NCBI GenBank assembly: GCA_900100835.1
Contig: FNCM01000007.1
Span: forward strand, 67,426 to 131,425
Source of the DNA: Selenomonas sp. WCT3
GTDB lineage: Bacteria; Bacillota; Negativicutes; Selenomonadales; Selenomonadaceae
Length of the DNA stretch: 64,000 nt
Direction: 5' to 3'
The translations under genes were made by a program, and so were the position numbers. The notes under the pieces are model-generated. The model saw nothing but the letters and a program-made list of their open reading frames with translations, ran no database searches and was not told the origin of the DNA. Positions 41,381 through 49,357 of the stretch are shown in pieces (the first letter of the stretch is position 1; the number at the start of each line of letters is the position of its first letter).

Positions 41381-42213
41381 TGGATGATAAAATTTTTTCT
41401 GAGATTCCGATGCGCACCTGGCGCTGGCTGGGCGTCAATGAAGCCCGGGTTCCGGAAAACCTCAGTGATAACGTAAAGAAACAACAGATTCTCGTGGAAA
41501 CCGGACAGAAGGATGAAGTTGTCCTGGTAAACCGCGAGGGCGGCCAGCTGGAGGTACAGGTACATATTGCCGATGGCGGCGAGCTGCACCTGGTGAATGC
41601 TCAGCTGGTACCCGATGATAAGGCTGCCACCAGCCGCGTAAAGGTATACGTGGGCAAAGGGGCAAAATTCAGCTATACTACGGTAGAGGCCGGGGCCCGT
41701 CATACGGCGGCGGAGCTTTCGGTGGATATGGCTGGCGATGACAGCGTCAGTGATATCTGGGGTCTTTATTTCGGCGATGGCGATAGCAAAATCGACCTTA
41801 ACTACGTCATTCGTCAGAAGGGTCGCCGTACCGATGCCAATATGCAGGTACGCGGTGCGTTGTTAGGCAACAGCGATAAGATTTTCCGCGGTACCCTGGA
41901 CTTCCTCGAAGGTTCCAAGGGCTCGGTGGGCCGTGAGAATGAGGAGGTAGTCCTGCTTTCCCCGACGGTTCGCAACCGCAGTGTTCCGGTCATGCTCTCC
42001 CATGAGGATGATGTGGATGGTCACCATGCGGTAAGTGTAGGCAAGATTGACGAAGGAAAATTGTTCTATCTCATGAGTCGTGGCCTCGATATGGCGGATG
42101 CCCAGCGATTGATTGTCGAGGCGTCCTTCCGTCCGGTCCTTGACCGCATCGAAGATGAAGCGCTCAAAGAGGAGATCGACAAGGTATTGATGGGGAGGCT
42201 GGCAAATGGCTGA
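41380..42213 (+). CDS. sufD: Fe-S cluster assembly protein SufD (short form)
   Basis: This 277-residue paralog of SufB has the MRTWRWLGVNEARVP start and the C-terminal FYLMSRGLDMADAQRLIVEA that parallels SufB. SufD proteins of E. coli and Bacillus are longer (above 420 residues), and here most of the N-terminal helical region is missing. Short SufD-like proteins occur in anaerobes. It overlaps sufB by one base and sufS by eight, so translation is coupled. Confidence 0.9.
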   Translation: MDDKIFSEIPMRTWRWLGVNEARVPENLSDNVKKQQILVETGQKDEVVLVNREGGQLEVQVHIADGGELHLVNAQLVPDDKAATSRVKVYVGKGAKFSYTTVEAGARHTAAELSVDMAGDDSVSDIWGLYFGDGDSKIDLNYVIRQKGRRTDANMQVRGALLGNSDKIFRGTLDFLEGSKGSVGRENEEVVLLSPTVRNRSVPVMLSHEDDVDGHHAVSVGKIDEGKLFYLMSRGLDMADAQRLIVEASFRPVLDRIEDEALKEEIDKVLMGRLANG

Positions 42214-43441
42214 GGTACAGGATTTTCTAAAAGATTTCCCCCTGTTGAACGGAGAAATCGATGGCAAGCATATTGCCTATCTTGATAATGGCGCAACGAC
42301 GCAGAAGCCGCAGCAGGTGATTCAGTCGATTTGCGGTTATTATGGCGGCTGTAATGCCAACCCGCATCGCGGGGCCTACGCCCTGTCGGTGAAGGCTACG
42401 GATATCTACGAGTCGGCCCGCAAGCGCACGGCTCAGTTTATCAAGGCCAAACGCCAGGAAGAAATCATCTTCACGAAAAATGCCACCGAGGCATTGAACC
42501 TGGTGGCCTACAGCTATGGCCTGCATAATGTGGAGGCCGGTGACGAAATCGTCATCAGCATTTCCGAGCATCACAGCAATCTGGTTCCCTGGCAGTTTGT
42601 GGCCAAGGCCAAGGGGGCTGTGCTCAAATACATCTATTTGCAGGACGATGGCAACCTCTCACAGGAGGATATTGAGACCAAGATCACCGAGCGCACGAAG
42701 ATTGTCGCCGTGACCCAGGTCTCCAACGTGCTGGGCCTCAAAAATGATGTGAAGTCTATTGTCAAAAAGGCACATAGCGTCGGTGCCGTCTGCATTGTGG
42801 ATGGTTCTCAGAGCGTTGCCCACATGGCGGTGGATGTTCAGGATCTCGACTGCGATTTCTTTGCCTTCTCGGGGCATAAGATGCTTTCGCCCATGGGTAT
42901 TGGCGTTCTCTATGGCAAGTACGAGCTTCTCGATGCCATGGAGCCATTCCTGCGCGGTGGCGATATGATTGAATACGTGCAGGAACAGGAATCCACCTGG
43001 GCTGAGCTGCCGGCGAAGTTCGAGGCTGGCACCCAGAATGTCGGTGGTGCAGCTGGCCTTACGGCGGCTATCGACTACCTTGAGGGCATCACCTTCGACC
43101 GCATTGAGGCCATTGAAAAGGATCTGGTGGATTATGCTCTGCCGCAGCTCCGGGAGCTGCCCTACATCGAACTCTATGGCTGCGACAGCAAGCTGGATAA
43201 CAAGACGGGTATCATTGCCTTTAACATCAAGGATGTTCATCCCCACGATGTGGCGACGATTCTCGACAACGACGGCGTAGCCGTCCGGGCCGGTCACCAT
43301 TGTGCCCAGCCCCTCCATCGTTATCTCCAGCAGAATGCAAGCTGCCGCGCCAGCTTCTACCTGTATAACACGCGGGAAGATATCGACCGTTGGATTGCCG
43401 CATTAAAGAAAGTAAGAGGTGTTCTTGGCTATGGCGCTTGA
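42206..43441 (+). CDS. sufS: cysteine desulfurase SufS
   Basis: This 411-residue PLP enzyme releases sulfur from cysteine as a persulfide. The PLP lysine is in FFAFSGHKMLSPMGIGVLY, the catalytic cysteine in VRAGHHCAQPLH, and NPHRGAYALS lies near the N-terminus. The type II (SufS) layout matches a SufU acceptor. ATG 42206 has GGGAGG upstream and lies within the sufD end. The 3' end overlaps sufU by 11 bases. Confidence 0.96.
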   Translation: MAEVQDFLKDFPLLNGEIDGKHIAYLDNGATTQKPQQVIQSICGYYGGCNANPHRGAYALSVKATDIYESARKRTAQFIKAKRQEEIIFTKNATEALNLVAYSYGLHNVEAGDEIVISISEHHSNLVPWQFVAKAKGAVLKYIYLQDDGNLSQEDIETKITERTKIVAVTQVSNVLGLKNDVKSIVKKAHSVGAVCIVDGSQSVAHMAVDVQDLDCDFFAFSGHKMLSPMGIGVLYGKYELLDAMEPFLRGGDMIEYVQEQESTWAELPAKFEAGTQNVGGAAGLTAAIDYLEGITFDRIEAIEKDLVDYALPQLRELPYIELYGCDSKLDNKTGIIAFNIKDVHPHDVATILDNDGVAVRAGHHCAQPLHRYLQQNASCRASFYLYNTREDIDRWIAALKKVRGVLGYGA

Positions 43442-43862
43442 TGATGTATATACCGAGGTACTGGGGGAGCACAGCCGCAACCCGGACCACAAACACCACC
43501 TGGCATGTGCGACCTGCACGATGAAGGGGCACAACCCCAGTTGCGGTGATGAAATCACCTTAGAGCTCAACGTGGAAGACGGCGTGGTCAAAGAGGCTGC
43601 TTTCACCGGCGTTGGCTGCGCGATTTCCCAGGCCAGCACGGATATCATGGCCGAACTGATTCGCGGCAAATCCGTGGAAGAAGCCCGTGGGTTGGCGCAG
43701 AAGTTCATCAGCATGATTAAGGGGGAAATAACCGACGAAGAGGAGCTGGAGGAACTCGATGAGGCCCTGGCGCTTAAAAACGTCGCCCATATGCCGGCCC
43801 GCGTTAAATGTGCGGTGTTGGCATGGCATACCTTGGATGATGCCTTGAAATCGGATAAATAA
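43431..43862 (+). CDS. sufU: sulfur relay/scaffold protein SufU
   Basis: This 143-residue protein has the three SufU/IscU cysteines in context: CATCTMKGHNPSCGD near residue 30, GVGCAISQAS near 63 and RVKCAVLAWHTL near 128. In Bacillota SufU is a zinc-bound sulfur acceptor for SufS. ATG 43431, within the sufS end, has AAGAGGTG upstream and gives MALDDVYTEV. The frame upstream (43419) is a shadow. It is last in the suf operon, and a DnaA-box cluster follows in the next 133 bases. Confidence 0.95.
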   Translation: MALDDVYTEVLGEHSRNPDHKHHLACATCTMKGHNPSCGDEITLELNVEDGVVKEAAFTGVGCAISQASTDIMAELIRGKSVEEARGLAQKFISMIKGEITDEEELEELDEALALKNVAHMPARVKCAVLAWHTLDDALKSDK

Positions 43863-43879
43863 TACCGAATAAGAATAAC

Positions 43880-43965
43880 TTATCCACAAAATGTTGAGGA
43901 TATCCACGGCAGAACTGTGGATAACTACAATGTTTTGTGGATTTCTTGTATAAAAATGTGGATGA
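43880..43965. other. cluster of five DnaA boxes
   Basis: Two perfect DnaA boxes (TTATCCACA at 43880-43888, TGTGGATAA at 43916-43924) occur with near matches at 43900-43908 (ATATCCACG), 43936-43944 (TGTGGATTT) and 43957-43965 (TGTGGATGA). The last three start at 43916, 43936 and 43957, about two helical turns apart and in the same orientation. The intergenic region is AT-rich. No dnaA, dnaN, rpmH or gyrB lies near, so this is probably not oriC but a DnaA-titrating or DnaA-regulated site. Confidence 0.75.
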
Positions 43966-43995
43966 TGGCTTTGACGAGGAAAGGAAGAATAGCAA

Positions 43996-44499
43996 ATGGC
44001 AGTAAAAGAAATCAAACCCGAAGAGTTTAACGAAAATGTATTTCAGGTTATCGGCAAGGAATGGATGCTGGTCACTGGCGAAGCCGAGGGTAAATCCAAT
44101 GCCATGACGGCCTCCTGGGGCGGCATGGGCATCCTCTGGGGCAAACCGGTGGCCTTTGTCTTCATTCGTCCGAGCCGCTATACGAAGCAGTTTGTGGATA
44201 AAGCCGACGGCTTTACCCTGTCGGTCTTCAAAGAGGACCGTCGCAAGATGATGAGTTACTTCGGTACGGTATCGGGCCGGGATGAGGACAAGATTGCAAA
44301 ATCCGGGCTGACGGTCAAGCATGAAAATGGCATGACCTATTTCGATGAAGCGCGGGTAACCATGTTCTGCCGCAAGCTTTATGCACAGGAGATGGAGCAG
44401 AAATGCTTCCTGGACAAAGCCAGTGATGAAAAGTGGAACAACAACGACTATCATACGATGTATGTGGTCGAGATTGAAAAGATTCTCATCGAGGAATAA
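43996..44499 (+). CDS. flavin reductase-like FMN-binding protein
   Basis: This 167-residue single-domain protein resembles the flavoredoxin/flavin-reductase-like family, which binds FMN in a split-barrel fold. Typical segments are NAMTASWGGMGILWGKPVAF and FIRPSRYTKQFVDK near residues 35-70. It may move electrons in anaerobic or oxidative-stress metabolism. ATG 43996 follows AGGAAGAATAGCAA. It lies two bases before the Crp/Fnr gene and so is co-transcribed with it. Confidence 0.8.
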   Translation: MAVKEIKPEEFNENVFQVIGKEWMLVTGEAEGKSNAMTASWGGMGILWGKPVAFVFIRPSRYTKQFVDKADGFTLSVFKEDRRKMMSYFGTVSGRDEDKIAKSGLTVKHENGMTYFDEARVTMFCRKLYAQEMEQKCFLDKASDEKWNNNDYHTMYVVEIEKILIEE

Positions 44500-44501
44500 G
44501 A

Positions 44502-45197
44502 ATGGGGCAGAATAAAGAGAAGCTGATTGCGGTGCTGCAGAAATGCACCCTTTGCGCCGGCATGGGAGCAGCGGAGATTGGTGAGCTGCTGGATTCCTCC
44601 CAGGTGCGCATCCGGGAATACAGCAAGGGGGATATCGTCTTTCACGATGGGGATATGCCCCGCTGTATCTACATTCTGCTGGCTGGGGAGGTACATATCC
44701 TAAAGGATACCTTTTCTGGACGGCAGATTTTCCTGTCGGAAATCAACGAAGCTGGGGACATGTTTGGCGAGGTCTACGATGTTTTGGAGCAGCCCTACGA
44801 TATGTATGTAGAGGCCGTGGCTCCGTCGAAGGTTTTGGAGATTTCCAGCCGCTTGCTGCGCTTCGGTGCCGGTGGCGTCATGTCGAAAAGCGCCTTGATG
44901 GTCCAGCAGAATCTCATGCGTATTTTTGCCCGCAAGGCTTATTTCATGCAGGGCAAGATCAAAGTGCTGGCCAGTGGCAGCTTGCGGGAAAAAATAATCC
45001 GCTTCCTGTTCCAGAACCTGGGGCAGGATGGGAGCGTGGAGCTTTCCATCAGCCGTGAATACATGGCTGCTTATCTGGCGGCTACGCGGCCTTCCCTGTC
45101 GAGGGAACTGTCGGCGATGCACCGGGAGGGAATCCTGGCGGTCGATGGCAAGCATATCCGTGTGCTGGACATGGAACGCTTTGAGTCATATCTGTAA
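44502..45197 (+). CDS. Crp/Fnr family transcriptional regulator
   Basis: This 231-residue protein has an N-terminal cyclic-nucleotide-binding-like beta-roll (about residues 20-130, with FHDGDMPRCIYILLAGEVHI) and a C-terminal winged helix (about 150-225, recognition region ISREYMAAYLAATRPSLSRE). The two cysteines in KCTLCAG near the N-terminus are of interest as a possible redox or metal site, but the four-Cys FNR pattern is absent. It is the second gene of an operon with the flavoprotein. The A-T palindromic promoters at 45.3 and 45.9 kb could be targets, which is speculation. Confidence 0.87.
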   Translation: MGQNKEKLIAVLQKCTLCAGMGAAEIGELLDSSQVRIREYSKGDIVFHDGDMPRCIYILLAGEVHILKDTFSGRQIFLSEINEAGDMFGEVYDVLEQPYDMYVEAVAPSKVLEISSRLLRFGAGGVMSKSALMVQQNLMRIFARKAYFMQGKIKVLASGSLREKIIRFLFQNLGQDGSVELSISREYMAAYLAATRPSLSRELSAMHREGILAVDGKHIRVLDMERFESYL

Positions 45198-45201
45198 ACA
45201 G

Positions 45202-45238
45202 AAAAAAGCGACATGCTGTGGGGGCATGTCGCTTTTTT
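45202..45238. terminator. bidirectional terminator
   Basis: AAAAAAGCGACATGC pairs with GCATGTCGCTTTTTT. It serves the Crp/Fnr operon and the convergent micro-ORF transcript. Confidence 0.92.
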
Positions 45239-45246
45239 CGAGAGAA

Positions 45247-45315
45247 TTAGAGATTTAGGAATCGAATGTATGTAAATCCTTCTGGGGAAGAAGAATTACC
45301 GAAGTGTGTTTGCAT
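45247..45315 (-). CDS. micro-ORF (22 residues) with its own promoter and terminator
   Basis: A 22-codon frame runs from ATG 45315 to 45247 and encodes MQTHFGNSSSPEGFTYIRFL plus two residues. AGGAG lies seven bases upstream. A promoter at 45341-45368 and the terminator at 45202-45238 bracket it, so a transcript of about 130 bases is expected. The peptide is polar and aromatic with no membrane helix, so it is not a toxin of the Fst type. It may be a small protein, or the RNA itself may be the product. The promoter is a close copy of the one at 45921-45948. Confidence 0.45.
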   Translation of the reverse strand: MQTHFGNSSSPEGFTYIRFLNL

Positions 45316-45340
45316 CAGGTATCTCCTGACTACATGTAAC

Positions 45341-45368
45341 AGTATACTGAGGCAGTTTTAAAAAACAA
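45341..45368 (-). promoter_or_regulatory. duplicated promoter, copy 1
   Basis: On the minus strand TTGTTT and TATACT are 16 bases apart. The region 45324-45406 aligns without gaps, offset by 580 bases, to 45904-45986. Shared blocks include TCCTGACTACA, TAACAGTATA, GTTTTA and TAAAAGTTGATTAAG. Confidence 0.6.
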
Positions 45369-45444
45369 TAGGAATAAGATTAAAAGTTGATTAAGTAAAC
45401 TAGTTAGGACAGAAGTCCTGTGGGAAAAAGGTCATAGCATGACG

Positions 45445-45485
45445 AAAAGACCGTTGCCCGCGGGGAAAGCGGGCAACGGTCTTTT
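45445..45485. terminator. terminator of the 79-residue gene
   Basis: AAAAGACCGTTGCCCGC pairs perfectly with GCGGGCAACGGTCTTTT across a 7-base loop. It ends the minus-strand gene at 45567. Confidence 0.92.
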
Positions 45486-45566
45486 GCACATTTTTGTTCT
45501 ATTTTTTGGGAAAGTGAGAAATTTAGGGAAAAAATTAGGGAAAATAGGAAGTTGGGGAAACTGTAA

Positions 45567-45806
45567 TCAGGTGTTCTTGGCGATGAAATAACCTGCTACG
45601 GCACCGGCAATCGCAGCGGTGTTGCGGTCACCCTCGGAATATTTCTTCGGGTGATAGCTGTGATGCTTGTGGGCCAGCTGGGTGATTTCATAGTCATGAC
45701 CGCTGTGGAAGGGGCTGGCTTCCGAGGCCGTAGCGCCGAATACGCCAAGGCTTACGAAGCTGGCCAGGGCCACAGCCGTGACTTTTAGACTTCTTTTCTT
45801 GAACAT
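45567..45806 (-). CDS. small secreted His-rich protein with glycine-zipper C-terminus
   Basis: This 79-residue protein has a signal peptide (residues 1-30, MFKKRSLKVTAVALASFVSL, cleavage near ASEAS). A short His/Tyr/Lys-rich middle (LAHKHHSYHPKKYSEGD) could bind metal, and it ends in the small-residue tail NTAAIAGAVAGYFIAKNT. The tail resembles that of the coiled-coil protein at 11435. ATG 45815 touches the AAGGAG box, so ATG 45806 with a 9-base spacer is chosen. Function is unknown. Its promoter is the second copy of a duplicated control region. Confidence 0.65.
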   Translation of the reverse strand: MFKKRSLKVTAVALASFVSLGVFGATASEASPFHSGHDYEITQLAHKHHSYHPKKYSEGDRNTAAIAGAVAGYFIAKNT

Positions 45807-45920
45807 TACACACATCTCCTTTGTTGTGGGGCCGGTTCATGGATTACCGGCGACAGCGTTGTTTATGAGCGCCTCCATCCGTAGAGACTGGTGTTTGTGT
45901 CCTTCCTGACTACAGTTAAC

Positions 45921-45948
45921 AGTATAGCGGGCTTGTTTTAGAAAACAA
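45921..45948 (-). promoter_or_regulatory. duplicated promoter, copy 2
   Basis: On the minus strand TTGTTT and a TATACT element are 16 bases apart. The conserved block continues upstream to TAGTTTGCTTAATCAACTTT (minus strand), a likely activator or repressor site shared with copy 1. Confidence 0.6.
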
Positions 45949-46040
45949 GAAGCAGGCTGTTAAAAGTTGATTAAGCAAACTATTATTTTATGATTAAAGA
46001 CCTAAGTATTGCGATAAATAACTGCAAATACTGCGGATAG

Positions 46041-46050
46041 ATGCTATAAT
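46041..46050 (+). promoter_or_regulatory. extended -10 promoter of the mqn operon
   Basis: TGCTATAAT lies 37 bases upstream of the first mqnE-like start, with a weak CTGCAA -35 17 bases before it. Confidence 0.45.
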
Positions 46051-46086
46051 TAGGAGATATGAATTGTACATTTTGGAGGGAATGTA

Positions 46087-47184
46087 GTGTTAGCAGCGGA
46101 AAACTACCGGGATATAGAAGAGAAAATCCTAAAGGGAGAGCGACTTAGCCGTGAAGATGGTATCCGGCTTTTTCACTGCCCGGATATTGCCTGGCTGGGA
46201 GCTATGGCCGATTATGTCCGCAAGAAGAAATGCGGCGATATTGTCTACTATAATGTCAATTGTCACGTGAATCTCACCAACGTCTGCACGTCGAAATGCA
46301 AGTTCTGCGCCTTCGGCCGTGAGCTGGAGGATAAAGGTGCCTACTCCATGAGCAAGGAGCAGGCGCTGGCAGTTGTCCGCGATGCCATGAAGGACCCGGA
46401 TTTGGCCGGGCTTCATGTGGTCAGCGGCCTTCATCCGACCTGGACCTTCGACCACTATCTCGGGATTGTCAAAGCACTCCACGAGACCTTTCCGAATTTA
46501 TATATGAAGGGCTTTACTGGGGTTGAAATTACGCATTTTGCGCAGATTTCCGGCTTATCCATTGAAGAAGTGCTGATTCGCCTGCGGGATGAAGGGGGTC
46601 TTCAGGCCATTGCGGGCGGCGGTGCGGAAATCCTCTCCGATCGGGTTCGCGGGGAGCTTTGCCCGAACAAGGCAACGGCTGACCAATGGCTAGAGGTGGC
46701 CCGCACGGCCCATAAGCTCGGTATCAAGTCCAATGCCAGCATGCTCTACGGTCATATCGAGACGTTAGAGGAGCGGGTGGACCATCTGCTGCGCCTGCGG
46801 GAGCTGCAGGACGAAACCGGCGGTTTCCAGACCTTTATCTGTTTCCCGTTCTTGCCGAAGAATACGGAGCTGGGCAAGTCGGTCAAGCAGACCAGCATGT
46901 GGGATGATTTGCGCACCATGGCGATTTCTCGGTTGATGCTGGATAATTTCACCAACATCAAGGCCTACTGGGTCATGTTGACGGTTCCAGTGGCTCAGGT
47001 AGCACTGGGCTTTGGTGCCAATGACATTGATGGCACAGTCCACAAGGAAACCATTTTGCACGATGCCGGAGCCACGAGCCCGACGGCCCTGTCGGAGAAC
47101 CAGATTATCCGCATCGTTAAAGAGGCGGGGAGAATTCCGGCGTCCTGTGATTGCAACTTCAATATTATCAAGAAATACGAGTAA
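46087..47184 (+). CDS. mqnE: aminofutalosine synthase (radical SAM), MqnE-like, copy 1
   Basis: This 365-residue radical SAM enzyme has the cluster motif CTSKCKFCAF near residue 67. MqnE joins SAM and 3-[(1-carboxyvinyl)oxy]benzoate to form aminofutalosine in the alternative menaquinone pathway. MKGFTGVEITHFAQISGLSI and NASMLYGHIETLEERVDHLL match the family. The common SLPGGGAEI is here AIAGGGAEI, a departure from the second copy. The start is a GTG at 46087 with TTGGAGGG upstream. It is first in a run of four or five menaquinone-related genes. Confidence 0.85.
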   Translation: MLAAENYRDIEEKILKGERLSREDGIRLFHCPDIAWLGAMADYVRKKKCGDIVYYNVNCHVNLTNVCTSKCKFCAFGRELEDKGAYSMSKEQALAVVRDAMKDPDLAGLHVVSGLHPTWTFDHYLGIVKALHETFPNLYMKGFTGVEITHFAQISGLSIEEVLIRLRDEGGLQAIAGGGAEILSDRVRGELCPNKATADQWLEVARTAHKLGIKSNASMLYGHIETLEERVDHLLRLRELQDETGGFQTFICFPFLPKNTELGKSVKQTSMWDDLRTMAISRLMLDNFTNIKAYWVMLTVPVAQVALGFGANDIDGTVHKETILHDAGATSPTALSENQIIRIVKEAGRIPASCDCNFNIIKKYE

Positions 47185-47226
47185 CAGGCTTTCTCGGTAG
47201 CGGGAGAAAGCGAAGAGGGAATAGGC

Positions 47227-48318
47227 ATGAACGAGAAAATAGCAACGGCCCGCGCCAAGGCGGCGTTTGGCGAGCGCCTGACGCTGGAGGATGCGCTGGC
47301 CTTATATGAAGACAACGATATCCTGTTTTTGGCGCAGTGCGCCCGGAAGGCCAAGGAGAAAAAGAGCGGTAAAAAAGTATTTTACACCGTCAATCGTCAT
47401 ATCAATCTCACGAATATCTGCAGTGCCAATTGCCCGCTGTGTGCCTTTCAGGTTGAGTCCGGGGATAAGCGCGGTTTTACACTGGAGACTGAGGACATCG
47501 ACCGGATTTTGACGGATGCCAAAAAAGTCCGCAACCTGTCCGAGGTTCATATCGTCTCAGCCCTTCATCCGGACAAGTCCTTTGACTATTACGTGGAAGT
47601 GGTGCGGCAGGTCAAGGCGGCACTGCCCCAGGTTGATGTGAAGGCCTTTACGCCGGTGGAAATCGTGAATTTCTCCAAGCTGACGGGCAAGTCCATCCGC
47701 GAAGTGCTGGAAATCCTGCAGGCGGCTGGTCTGGACAGCCTGCCGGGCGGCGGCGCTGAGATTCTTTCCGACCGCGTCCGGAAGATTATCTGTCCGAAAA
47801 AGGCCACCACGGCTGAATGGATCGAGACCATGAAGACGGCCCACAGCCTTGGCATTCGCACCAATGCTTCCATCATGTACGGTCATGTGGAGACCATAAG
47901 GGAACGCTTGCAGCATCTCTTCACGCTGCGGGACATTCAGGATGAGACCAAGGGCTTTCAGGCCTTTATGCTATTCCCCTTCCATCCGGGCAATACGAAG
48001 CTGGGGGAGGAACAGCAGTTAAAACGGGTGGGGTCCTGGGAGGATATGAAGATGATGGCCCTGTCCCGCCTGATTCTCGACAACATCGACCACATCAAGG
48101 CCTTTTGGATTATGTTGACGATGCCCATTGCTCAGCTGGCCTTGGGCTTTGGTGCTGATGATCTGGATGGTACCATCGGTGAGGAGAAAATCATCCACGC
48201 GGCAGGGGCCAAGACCAATACGGGCATTACCCGGCCTATGCTGGAAAAGATGATAAGGGAAACGGGGTACGAGCCGGTAGAGCGCGATACCTTTTACCAC
48301 GAGATTGCGGAGGGATAA
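47227..48318 (+). CDS. mqnE: aminofutalosine synthase (radical SAM), MqnE-like, copy 2
   Basis: This 363-residue paralog of the preceding gene has the radical SAM cluster motif CSANCPLCAF, VKAFTPVEIVNFSKLTGKSI, SLPGGGAEILSDRVR and NASIMYGHVETIRERLQHLF. It is closer to the usual MqnE sequence at the SLPGGGAEI motif than copy 1. Two tandem MqnE-like genes suggest either subfunctionalisation or that one acts on a different enol-ether substrate. ATG 47227 follows AGAGGGAATAGGC, 42 bases after copy 1. The mqnC gene begins two bases after its stop. Confidence 0.85.
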   Translation: MNEKIATARAKAAFGERLTLEDALALYEDNDILFLAQCARKAKEKKSGKKVFYTVNRHINLTNICSANCPLCAFQVESGDKRGFTLETEDIDRILTDAKKVRNLSEVHIVSALHPDKSFDYYVEVVRQVKAALPQVDVKAFTPVEIVNFSKLTGKSIREVLEILQAAGLDSLPGGGAEILSDRVRKIICPKKATTAEWIETMKTAHSLGIRTNASIMYGHVETIRERLQHLFTLRDIQDETKGFQAFMLFPFHPGNTKLGEEQQLKRVGSWEDMKMMALSRLILDNIDHIKAFWIMLTMPIAQLALGFGADDLDGTIGEEKIIHAAGAKTNTGITRPMLEKMIRETGYEPVERDTFYHEIAEG

Positions 48319-48320
48319 AG

Positions 48321-49346
48321 ATGCGATTGACTCCGAAGCAGGGCGAAGAGCTTTTGCTGCATGGCGACCCGATTGAGCTCGGCCAGCAGGCAGATGCCGC
48401 GCGCCGTAAGCTATTTGACGATACGGTCACGTTCATCGTGGATCGCAATATAAACTATACCAACGTCTGCAAGAATGAGTGCAAGTTCTGCGCTTTCTTC
48501 CGGCGTAAGGAACATAAAGATGCCTATTTGCTGACCTATGAGGAAATTCTGGAAAAAGTCCGGGAAACGGTGGAATGCGGTGGAACTCAGGTCATGATTC
48601 AGGGGGGCCTCTATCCGGATTTAGGACTGGATTACTATGAGAAAATGTTGAGGCTCATCAAGCAGAACTATCCCTCCATTACGATTCACTCCTTCACGGC
48701 GACGGAAATCCAGTATTTTGCCCAGCAGGCAGGCCTGTCGATTTTGGATACGTTAAAGCGGCTGCAGGAGGCAGGCCTTGACAGCCTGCCGGGAGGCGGC
48801 GCGGAAATCCTGGTGGATGAAGTCCGCCAGCGGGTCAGCCCGAAGAAAATCATGACCGAGGACTGGCTCCATGTCATGGAGTGTGCCCATTCCATTGGCA
48901 TGGAGAGTACGGCTACGATGGTCATTGGCTTCGGGGAAACCATGGCCCAGCGCATGGAGCACATGGAAAAAATCCGCCGCCTGCAGGACAAGACCGGCGG
49001 CTTCCGCGCCTTCATCACCTGGACTTTCCAGCCAGGCAACACGGAGCTGGGGGGCGAAAAGACCAGCGGTTGGGACTACATGAAAACCCTTGCGATGACG
49101 CGCCTCTATATGGATAATATCAAGCATATCCAGGGCTCCTGGGTCACCCAGGGCGAGCGCATCGGCCAGCTGACACTGGGCTTTGGTGCCGATGACCTGG
49201 GCAGCATCATGTTGGAGGAAAACGTTGTGCGCGCCGCTGGCACGAACTATGAGATGAGTATCAACAAGATGGCGGACCTGATTCGCGGCGCTGGCAAACA
49301 GCCAGCCCAGCGCGATACGGAATACAACGTAATCCGCCGGTTTTGA
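48321..49346 (+). CDS. mqnC: cyclic dehypoxanthinyl futalosine synthase (radical SAM)
   Basis: This 341-residue radical SAM enzyme has the motif CKNECKFCAFFRRKEHKDAY near residue 50. MqnC cyclises dehypoxanthine futalosine. The segments GGTQVMIQGGLYPDLGLDYY, LPGGGAEILVDEVR and FITWTFQPGNTELGG are diagnostic for MqnC as distinct from MqnE. ATG 48321 is preceded by GCGGAGGGATAAAG, and the gene starts two bases after the second mqnE-like gene. mqnA and mqnD are not in the window. Confidence 0.92.
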   Translation: MRLTPKQGEELLLHGDPIELGQQADAARRKLFDDTVTFIVDRNINYTNVCKNECKFCAFFRRKEHKDAYLLTYEEILEKVRETVECGGTQVMIQGGLYPDLGLDYYEKMLRLIKQNYPSITIHSFTATEIQYFAQQAGLSILDTLKRLQEAGLDSLPGGGAEILVDEVRQRVSPKKIMTEDWLHVMECAHSIGMESTATMVIGFGETMAQRMEHMEKIRRLQDKTGGFRAFITWTFQPGNTELGGEKTSGWDYMKTLAMTRLYMDNIKHIQGSWVTQGERIGQLTLGFGADDLGSIMLEENVVRAAGTNYEMSINKMADLIRGAGKQPAQRDTEYNVIRRF

Positions 49347-49357
49347 GGAGATAAATT

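Noticed and set aside
43880-43965. Calling this the replication origin
   Set aside because: No dnaA, dnaN, recF, gyrB or rpmH gene is nearby, and no AT-rich unwinding region with repeats was seen. It is reported only as a DnaA-box cluster.
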